This document shows positions 1-10,600 of a DNA stretch of 21,741 nucleotides, one piece after another. The position numbers and the translations under genes were made by a program. Numbering within the stretch: position 1 is the stretch's first letter; every line of letters begins with the position of its first letter. The notes below the pieces were generated by a model. The model made no database searches, was not told the origin of the DNA, and was given only the letters and a program-made list of their open reading frames with translations. The stretch comes from Sphacelaria rigidula (lineage: Eukaryota; Phaeophyceae; Sphacelariales), in NCBI GenBank assembly GCA_964200075.2, contig CAXNAA020000390.1:1-21741 (forward strand), written 5' to 3'.

Positions 1-1273
1 ACACGAGTCATGCTCATTGCGTTTTGGAAAAACATCCACAAGTGCACTCGTCTAAACGAGTAATGATTCGTACGACCGGTGAAAATGTGTTGACCTCCGA
101 AGAGAATTTTGGATGTGTTCGACACACAGGTAGGTCTGACATGAAACCGGTACAAAAAACCTCCAGTTTCGCCATCTCTGATTATTCGCATGATTCATCC
201 ATTGATTGTGATGGTTCGTAGTTCGGAAACTGATGTAGCTACACATCTTCCTCGAATATAACTGGCGCGGCCATTGACGACATGGCCTCTTTTGATATTC
301 TTCAACCTAGCTGGCGCGTACACACATGATGACACCTGCCTCCAACGGCAACAACACAACAACACCCCCCTTTTCATATCTTCTACAAGCTTTGACTCCA
401 AAACACCGGATGAGGATAAGTCTTAGGTCGAGCCTCAAGCGTGTGTCATGCTTTCGGTGCGGCTCCGTTCATCGGTCGTTACTTCACCCACGTGAACAGC
501 TGACTTGTCGTTGTATCTCCCTTAATTCACTTGCTGGTTTATACTGCCCTTCGCGGGCGATCGCCGTCATCGAGATCTTTTCACAACAGTGTATCGTCCC
601 CGTACATGACCTAGTACTGTACTGTACTGTTAATACGAGGAATATCTTAGCAACGCGTCCCATTGGCTGATGAAGCTCGGGGGTACCTGTTCAATCGGAC
701 AGCGTATAGGACACACTCAACGCTCGAACGCGCTTGGTGTAAACCGAGAGGGCTTCAAGCGGTGCGATGCACGCCGAGGAAAGGAAATGGGACAAGGGGC
801 CACTCCACACGTCATCACACGTCTCACGATAAGCACAGGACGCGTGATGAAAGCCAAGATGCTGTCCCATCAACCTCCGACGCTAGAACGCCGAACAGGC
901 CAGTTTTTTTTGTAGAGTATTGTAGTACAACTGCATTTCCGACGACGGAATGATCGAACCAGCAAAAGGAAATAAGCTGTGCGCAGGCAGCAAGAGGCCA
1001 AACGGATGGAGGGATGATCATAGCGCTGCACCGTGAGCAGCAACGGAAGAGGGACCTAACGGATCCCGTCCCAACCTCATCCCCGACAAACCACCATGAC
1101 CCGTAACCGCAACGGCACATCTGACAACGATGAACTATGACGACTAGCAGCCCCGGGGTCAACAACGCGTCAGCACAAGACAGCGCACACATGCCGACTT
1201 TCGAAATCCAGCTATTGCCCCGGTCCTCGAGTTCCAATTTCCATCACGGCATGCGCACGGCACGTACGTCTCT
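1..1273. other. Gene-poor flank downstream of the UGT-like gene
   Basis: No frame shows a recognisable family or convincing splice-linked exons. A (TACTG)n-type run lies at about 613-632. The first few hundred bases before 1274 would include the 3' untranslated region of the UGT-like gene, but no clear AATAAA-type signal was seen on the minus strand. Confidence 0.5.
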
Positions 1274-1658
1274 TCAAGAGTGGACATGTCCGTTAGTCAG
1301 CGCAGCCATTTTCTTTGAAGTGGACACACGACCCCCTCCTCGGCTCCCGCCTCCACCACCCAGCGCGGCCGCCGCCCCGCTCGTGTGATGCCCTGAGCCG
1401 CCGCCACCGTGACTTCCGTGACAATGGGGATGAACTTTCGGCCCGCTCTTCCCGTGCTTGCCTACCGTACCACCGCCCCCGCCGCTGCTGCCACCCCATC
1501 CCTTCCCGCTACCGCCGCGGGACGGTTTACTACCGGCGACTGCCGTACCGTTCGCAGTGCCATCTTTCCCTGGGCTCGAGGATGGCGAGTGCGGGTGATC
1601 GGTTCCGGTTCCGTTGCCTCGAGGGTGCGCGGGTGCTGTGGAAATGTCGCAGAGAGAC
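1274..1658 (-). CDS. UGT-like gene exon 13: Gly/Ser/His-rich cytosolic tail
   Basis: The acceptor cgttgcag|G completes the Trp codon left open by exon 12, and the frame stays open for 127 residues to TGA. The first residues (SLCDISTAP) follow the membrane span as a short stop-transfer region. The rest is dominated by Gly, Ser, His and Lys, including KVHPHCHGSHGGGGSGHH and runs of Gly and Ala. It has no internal ATG upstream of its last 12 codons, so it is easily missed. If exon 12 instead ends at its own TGA, this would belong to another minus-strand gene. Confidence 0.6.
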
Positions 1659-4600
1659 CTGCAACGTGACGTATCCGCGGCACAACAAATGACATCGCAT
1701 GATCCACGACATCCCCCTTAGTCGTATAAGCGATCCTCGCGAATCGATCGACTACCTTGGCACAAACAAAAGCGCGAGAAAAAACCAAGATAAATCAAAA
1801 CCCGCGTGAGAAAAAATCACCACCCCAGAGAAACGCTGACAGATCAAAACCTGCCAGAATTACAACCGAAGGGGAAAGAACACCCGTCTTGTGGGAAGCA
1901 TGTGCCCCGAACGAAAGCGGACAGGAGGACACCTCAAACTTCCAAGGGAGATGACAAGCTTCCAAGGGGGAACCTCGGCGACGGGACAAAAACTTCCAGA
2001 CTGAAAGATATTTTGGAGATGGGTAGTGATTGACCCGGTGAGACAGGAAGGGGGGGTATGTGCGTGTTTTTCGGCGAAGTCCACCAAGACGCTACAAGGG
2101 TACGCCTGTTGAAAGAAATATTTGCATCTTGCGACCGCGGGTTCAAACCAAATAACTCACGTCATCGTGGTGAAGGGGTGGGTTCCATGTTCACCTCAGG
2201 ACATCACGCGGACAACTTGTTTCAATTGACAAAAACAGTACATCACACTATGGCCTTGATTAAGATGCAAACAGAACTCAGCAGCCAATGACCTTCAGCG
2301 TATGTAGACAACACACCAGCAGTCACATACACGCCGCGCATGCAAGATGTGATGCTCACCAGACTAGGTTCCAAGTGAGCTTCATCAACAACCCCACCCC
2401 CATCACGAGCGCACCGTACACCGCGTAAACATCCACAAGGTACCGCTGCGCCCAAGAAAGATCTCTCCATATCCATTCCGGTTCGTCGGGGTACCACGTC
2501 GCGTCGTCAGGGGGCTCCGGGTCGAGATCATTCATCGTTATCGGGAAGCTACCGTGGATCGGTTCTGCAGGATCTTCCCAATCCTCATCCCGATCCTCGC
2601 GCCGTGCTTGGAACCGTTCTATGCTCCAACAAGATCTGGTGGGATCTGCCCGCGGCGAGTCTCCGGAACGGTCCGCGCACGGAAGACGGTCTCGTCGCGC
2701 ATTGGCCGCAAGGTGTGTGTGAAGCTCATTTTCCAACTGCGAGCATGAGAGAGGTGAACGGGCGGTCGGATGGACGAATACATGCATGCACGCGTGCAGA
2801 CAAGGACAAACGAGTTGGAAAAAAAGGGATGAAAGAAGGAGGGAGAATAGCATCCCCTCGGTGGAGTGACTAACGGTAACGGTACCGGTAATGATCACAA
2901 CACACAAAAACACAGCGGACGGATGCACTGTACACCCAGCAATACATCGGCGCATCATACTGACCATGATCCATATCTTCGGACGACGGAAGCATGGACA
3001 TCGAAAATCTTGTCAACGACGAAATTTCGGCCGAATCGGGGGTATGAGAGGACGCAGGGTGACGGCAAGATACTGAGTGCACCATGTACCGGCAAGGTAT
3101 GTTCGCCATATACATATATATATATATATATGTGTGTGTAAAAGTGCGGTTTTCAGGTTTTAATCACACCTCTGTTGTATCCGATAGTCGACAGCAGCCA
3201 AAACTTGTGGCAAAAATGGATCTACGTCAACAGCGAAGTCACGTTCTACGAAAACTGCTGTGCAAGTCCGTGCAAGTCCCTCCTGGAGAAAACGATCCGA
3301 CAGAGGGATAATGCCACACATGAGGCCACCAATTGTAGCGCAAAATTTATCTCGAGTTCGATGTTCGCTGTGGATCGCGGCTGGCGCGTCGCTGACCCGA
3401 TACTACTCATGTTCAATTTACGCCAAACGCCGGAGCTATCGGACCCTTTGATATCCTTCTCGAGGTCGATGTGTTCGAAAAGCAAATAGCCCAGGTCACA
3501 CTACCGAAGAAACGGGGTTCGTCGACAGAAAATATCTCGACGGCATGCTTGGACAACTATCGGGGTCATGAGCACCCTCATCATAGACAAAAATGGATCA
3601 TGACCATGATGGCAGGAGGTGCAGTAGCCCCGCATTTAACCGCAACTCACGAGAGATGACGACTCTGGCATGCCATCGTACCGGTTCAACCGTCCCCATG
3701 ACTCACCATATTTCCAGCCCGCCCGACCCCCCCAGCCTCGCGCAGCATCGCCTTGCCCCTTAACGCCGCCCTTCGACTGCCCGGATCATGTGCATCAACA
3801 ATCGCAGAGACCAAATCCGGCGGTTGGCATGGCGGACGACATGTGACTCCTGCTCCGAGATGGTCAAGGCGTGACGCCACCTCTCGCTGCCACATCCAAA
3901 AAACGTGGAGTACACCCGGTTTGCGGAGGGGGAATGTACGGGGCTTGACACTTGCTCGGCAAATACATCTTGACACAACACTGCGCTTAGGGACTTCGTG
4001 AAAAAAGGAGAGGGCGAACGTTGATCAACCTCCCAGAAGCAGCATGCGCACATGGAGAGCCGCTGCCATGCTATCTCTGCGCACCATATCCACGTGTTCG
4101 TCTGTTTCCTCTGGTTGCACGTCATAACGCCACTGGGCCGGTGGAAACGTAGTTTCACGCCTCAACACTCAGGCCTGAGCTGGATGCTCTCAAGACGCGA
4201 AATAAGAACAACGCAATTGTAGAAGATGATCATACAAGAACACTATTGGCAAGCTTTCACCCGAAACACCAATTACACTGCGTGAACGGTGACTAAGATG
4301 ACACGATATCGTCATTACCTGGTCAACGGAGGTGGGAAGCACGACCGCCGGCTTCCCGTGCCACAAGGCGGCCTGAACAGACCGGAGATCACCATCCGTC
4401 ACCAACACAGTAACAGCTCGGTGTGACATCACCCTGGACCGCGAACAACACATCACAAAACCATACAAACGTGACACAGAAAGAAGGAACAAAGAAGGAC
4501 AAACTGCCGTGAGGTACATTTTAAGACTGTGTGCAGTAAGGTGGTACAATGTAACGTGAAGATAGACCTCATTCTGGGGTACTAGAGTAAAGCCTGGCAC

Positions 4601-7600
4601 TGGGACTCGGGGTTGCTTCCAACGTTCAAGGGTTAGACAGAGCGCTCAGGCAACACGGTAGCTTATTACACTAGCTTGTGACCCCCGGGATGATACTTTT
4701 ACTCGTGAATTTCAAGAGAAGCACGAGACTGTGACCTCATCACAGCTTGGCCAATGACACTATATGGTCAATGGTTGCAATAGACAACAAATGCACCGCG
4801 TAAGGTATAGGCCTACTGCGACTACTTGCGGCCGCAAGTCGCAAGTAGTCGCAGTAGGCCCATGCTTTACGCAGCACATTCCTTGTCTATTGCAACCATC
4901 GATCATATATTGTTTAAGGTGTGAACCTCATAGCCCCCGTGATCGGAATACCACCACTACGCCTTGTCAATAGTATTACTCGGGGGGCACGGCCTCCCCA
5001 GTACACGCTGGAGCCATACTTGACTGCTCCAACACGCAGGACGATCTTCGAGCAGCACCTGAAAAACTAGCCACTTGTTCAACCCTCCGACATATTTGTA
5101 GTGGAGTCTAAAAATCGTTGCTCGATCGCTTCGGCAACTAGAACGACTAGTATGTCCGTCCAAACTACGCTCTCATACAACATGACGAACACGTCCCAGA
5201 ACCGTTCCCGGTGCCGGTTCTTCAGCACCTCTTCGTCAAGCGAAGAACGTGTGCCCAATATTCTGCAACGCCAGAACCCTCCCTAGGAACGCTTATGAGA
5301 AACCAACCTGAGCAAAAGTTCGGACGATCGTCTCGCCATCCCCCCCTCCTCCTCCTCCTCCAACACAAAAACCATAGATGTTCCTGACCGAGGCGTGTCA
5401 TTCGCAGACACCCCTCGCGCCGCGTCACCACAACATCCGTCAGGAGCAGCCTGATCGTTACAAGAAGTCCGGGAATGTGTCGAACGGTCCGCAGAACATT
5501 CTCGGGCACATGATGAAGATCCACACGAAGAGGAGCACCCCGTCATCTTGTGTTCCGCCATGTCCCGAACCGGCGGCGGTGGCGGTGGTGCAGTGATGTC
5601 GCCGCCGCCGTGATGGCCTTCGCGTGAAGGTGTCGAGGAGGTTGTTGATGGGTTGGACGTGTTGCTGTCGTGTTCGTGTTGTTCCTCAGTAAAGTCGGTG
5701 CTATCGGTGCTATCAGAGTCGGAATTGCCGATCCACAGGGTGCGGCATCCCACCGCGGATAGCTGAGTCACCGTCTGCGAGCACAAATCCATCCCAGCCG
5801 TAGGAGACGAGGATATTTAGTTGAACTGCGGCATCATGTACGCGTTTACATTTCTATCCCACGACGAGAACGTGCGATTCGCTCGCGGAAAAGGAAATGC
5901 AAAGCTGCCCTGCAATAGGAAAAAGGGCGACTAGTCGGCGGCATGAATAATCCAACACCTGTAGCTGTAGCTGTAGCTCAGCATCGAAAAGCGAGAGACA
6001 AGACGAAGCGGTGATCTCTGTACTCATTCATGAAAGAGTTGTATTCTAATACGTAAAGCCCATGTCACGGCGAGTCGTCGTAAAGAGGTACGAAGCGACC
6101 ACCCCCAAAGCCGCCCACAACGTCAAAAACGGAACGATGAAATCCTTTTCGCCAGATTTCTCCGATGATTTTTGGGTTAAATCACACAAAAAATCTCACC
6201 TCTTCCCGAAATGACTTCCAGGAAGGTGGGCCGTCAATACCCCCAACCGCCGCATTAGGGGGTACCCCCCACGCCTTGCCTCCGCCGCGGCCAAGTTGAA
6301 CCACCACGACCGGAGCATCTTCGTCGCCTTCCACACCCTCCTGCACAATGCAGTACGTTTGGCCAATATCCACCGTTCAGTGCGGCAACAGGGAACGGTT
6401 CTCCGATGCATGAAGCGTCTCGATGATCACATGGAAGATAATACTTCCATGACTTTTTTTGCACTATATTCATTGCTCGAGCGCAAGAGCGGATCCCTGT
6501 CACAGTCGTCACAGTCGCCACTCCGACAGTTTCCAATCGGTCGGGCTACGCATGGACGCGTCCCATGGACGGAATCGGTATGCCAACACAACGTTGAGAA
6601 ATAGCCACGAACGACAGTGCACCCTTCCAGCCACAATGACGTAGTGATAATAAGCATGAGCAGCATGAAACGAGCAACACTCACATCATACCTCCAGCTA
6701 AGATGCTCATGATCCGCAAAAGGGCGCCACCCTCTGTTACAAGCCATAACAAGCTATAGCCGGAAGCGACGTGTTCGCATCCCTAAACCATGCTCACCGG
6801 TTCCAACCACGCCCACACATCACCCTCCAATCCTTTGTTTCTCGCCTCAGGTACCTCTTCTACAGAGTCCCCCCGCACATCGGCGTCTCCCGCACCGGCG
6901 CGACCCACCCCTCCACACGAATCAGCGTGTGCTGTTCCTCCGCTCGCCGTCGTCCCGCTTGTTGTTTTGCAGGACCCCGGAGACGCAGTGAAACGGTCTC
7001 CTCTCTCTGCCTCAGCCGTCCCGACCCATAAAGGGCCAACCTGTGTCACACAGCGGGTGTTGTGGATGAAGATAAATAGTGTAGCGTGGCAATAGAGGGT
7101 GGAGACTGCTAGTCGTGAAGCATTGCGATAGAGGGGGTGTAGCAACAGTGAGGTCAGGGGATGGTGGAAAATCCGTGTGTTCCCATCACATCGGTTCCAT
7201 TGCCGAGTGGAGAAGTTTCTAATCCAATATACGCCGCTGTAGCTGCATACGCCGCCGCGCCCCGGCGGTGTAATGGTCCGGCTGTCGCCATTAGGGTGGA
7301 GAGATCGGGGGTTCGATTTCCGATGCGTTGGGTTTTTTTTTTTTTTTTTATGATTTCCACCGTGGAAAGCGTGAGAACGTGAGTAAACACTATAGTCGAC
7401 TGGGTTTGTGTGACGTGAGTTGACGCGGTGTGGGAGTGCTCACCCCAACGCGCGAGACCAAAATGAAAGGCATGTACCGGGGGAGAGATGACTTGATCCC
7501 TTGAGACCACAGACTCATCCCGAGGAAGGGGAGGGGTGCAAAGTGTGAGGAATAAAAACAAATAAATAAATAGCTGTGGTTTGGTTCAAGGATGCACGGC

Positions 7601-10600
7601 TCGAGCTCCCGCGAATGCACTTAGCGTCCTGAGACCATGTGCATGTCTTACAACAGTATGACAACCTGGGTATTCATGAAGATTGTCAGAAGCTACAACA
7701 TGTTTGCTCCTGACGAATGTAACACTATTCTCACCATGTGTACCCGGGGCGGCAGAGCTCTGGCGTGCTCCAGGCTTCCGAAGCAACTGTTGCCCAAGGT
7801 CATCACCTGATCCGACAAGTAGCCGACACTGTCTCGAAAGCCGACTGCCTCGTGTTCACCATGTCGCCACGCGGACAGGTCATCGGCGTCACGCGCAGCC
7901 TACATACACCATCCCAACAGGAAAGATAGCATAAGAACAAGTTTCGAACATGCACGCCTCAATGAGCACAACGCAGCTCATGCACGCAGCCCGGGAACGA
8001 CCACACGCCGAAGGGACAAACGTATGCCTAATCCTAATGGCAAGGCATCCAACTTCGCAGTATTCGCGCATTTACCAAGAGAATAATGCAACATGTGTGA
8101 TAATTGTGATGAGTGTGGGCGAATTGCAGAAAACAACAAAAAAACACGGCATGAAGACATACTATACGAGTCATGCTCTACTCTATAACCGCGAGACCAC
8201 GCCCAGCAGACCTCAAACACCCGCTCATGCGATGGGCACAACGGTGCGTGAGCTTTGAGATCACCCTCATGAACACCAACGCGAGTTGAACGTCACTCTT
8301 CTGCTGCGGCGTGTGATGCTTCCCGTCGCTCTTAAGCCGCGACGGTAGCATGTCAGCTGTAATCGGGGTCATGACAACCTTGGCGACTGGCGAGCGACAC
8401 GTGACACACCCAAGTCGCGACAACATTTGTCTGCAGTGCCGTATAGTACCGTAAAGTATCGTCACCTGCAGCCGTGACAGCGACAACACGAGACGGACGA
8501 GGCTGCTATGCAAGCGATGGGTGATGGTTTGGCCCTCCACGCGAAACCCTGTTCCGTTACGTCGTCAAAACACCATCGGAGACACAACAACAGACAATAT
8601 CAATATCAGGCTGGGAGGAGTAAATAAGAAGCAAAATTTAAAATATCAAAAGGTTGACAAAATGCAACTTCTCGTGACAAGACAGACACAGAGAGGGTAC
8701 TAAACTAAAACACCCTGAGTACATTATAGTTTGGGTGCATCGATCGGGTACATCGATCACCGGTCCTCCTGCCCTTCCCCCAGAAAATACGCTACTGCCT
8801 AGATTCGTCGACGATCCGAACCACAGGTGCGTGATAAAAAGCCAAACACAGCAACTCTGATCGAAGTATACCAAGAGGCAAATGCCGCAGTCACCATCGG
8901 CGTACCGTACCTGTGAATGGAGCCGGGATGGCGTTGGGTGGCTTATCCAGATCCCCCAGTAATCCCGCGCTGTTCACAACGCAGCGCAACCCCAGCTCCG
9001 AGCATGCACGAAACGCCGCTATAGCCCGTCGATCCGCAACAAGCAGCGCCGGTGGGTCTCGACGAAGGGCCTTACAAACGAAACATTTGCGCGCCAACAA
9101 TGTGCGCAACAAAATGGTTGTGAGTCCATGAAAGCAAGCATCGCATGCACAATACGCCATGCATATGCATGGGTTCAGACGGTGTCAACTCTCACTGGGC
9201 CAAGACTTCGCGCACACGGGCAAAATGAACTGGGAGAGGAGACGGTCGAGGGAAATTGCAACACACGACCGAACGATAGATTGTAGGTTCGGCATTATCG
9301 ATCGCTGAATCCTCGATTCATATCCCACAACTGCGTTTGTTGCGAAGCAGTGATTCGTTTCCTCCATCACGCCCGGTATACCCTTCAACGGCTGAAACAT
9401 GCACACCATGAGTATACAGTAGCCCCATCATTTGCCCGCCGTCCTGAGCTGAGCTACATTCCCAGAACATATTCAGACAGACATAATCTCTACACAGCAG
9501 CCCCGCCTTTTCACCAAGTCCCATCACTTTTATACGCGATGTCAAACAGCTGTACAGACCTCACGCCCCCCGGCCGCCCCGCAGAGAACGCACCCACCCC
9601 ATATCTGAATATCTGCGCACCCCACACCCGCCAGCGCTGTCTCACCTCAACAAGAGGTGCGTACATAACCGCCCCCTGGCGATGATAAAAACTAAGGTAC
9701 TTGGTGAGATGGTACAGCAACTCCCTCGCGCCCACCAAACTCCCCCAGAGGCCGCGCCACAACCCAAGCCCGGCGCCCCACCCACCGCCCACCCCGCCGC
9801 CCCAAGCATCCCCTAACCCCTGTTTGTGAGCGGCGCATGTCTTTCGCCCGGGACCCGGCGGACGCGCCGAGAAAGGGCAGTGGCTAGACGTTGCGGTGTA
9901 CGTAGTTGGGTTGGTTTCGCTAGAGGCGCCCGTAGAGGTTGGGTGGTGGAATGGGGGCAAGGGGGAGTCGTGCGGGTGGTCTTTGCTGTCGGTGCTGCCG
10001 TTGGGAGTGCTGAGTGCCATGAACGAGAGGCCTGGGATGCCTTCCGCCCTGTAAGCATTGGATCGGATTTGGGGGGGGGAAATGGGGGGTTGCGGAGTTC
10101 AACTTGGACTGTGCCAATTGCTGATCACAAAAAACGGCTATGAGTTACGGTTGGGTCGCGTCTGTTCCATGGGCACTTGATTGGTTTGTGGCTGTACCGG
10201 GGGTGCAGCGGATGCAGCGGGTTTTTCTTTGCCCGCGTGTTCATGCCGGCACCTTGTCTTCACGTCACTTGTTCGCGACCGTGTTTTCACGTCCCAACGC
10301 CCCAACGCCAATGCGCCCCAACGTCACGATGGTGTAGTGAGGGAAAGTCGCACATGCAGCACATGCAGTACACATCCTAACAACAGTACGCAGACGATAA
10401 TGCATCCCTCTGTACTGCTCGGGAAGCACTATTTTTGGCGAGGGTAAGAAGCAATTCCGCCAATTTTCCTCATCAGACATGAACCGAATACCGTTGCCAG
10501 TGCTCATTTTTGAAAGCCGTTTGCGCGCGGCACATGTTGTGGGTCCTCCTTGCTCCAAGAGCTGCCGAAAACTCCAATCAATTGAAACGAGGCAGTCGTG

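Noticed and set aside
824-1237. 137-codon minus-strand frame downstream of the UGT-like gene
   Set aside because: No family resemblance or splice support; more likely 3' untranslated or intergenic sequence.
2136-2150. GACCGCGGGTTCAA word shared with about 16199-16212, resembling a pol III B box
   Set aside because: No A box or further similarity around either copy, so a tRNA or SINE call is not supported.
2356-2967. 203-codon minus-strand frame as a complete gene starting near 2967
   Set aside because: Only the part below 2736 continues the UGT sequence after a good acceptor; the upstream portion is intron sequence.
5222-5524. Minus-strand frame with VPENVLRTVRHIP as a full exon
   Set aside because: It resembles the UGT segment before PQ, but it is out of frame with exon 8 and has no convincing acceptor; kept only as an unresolved alternative.
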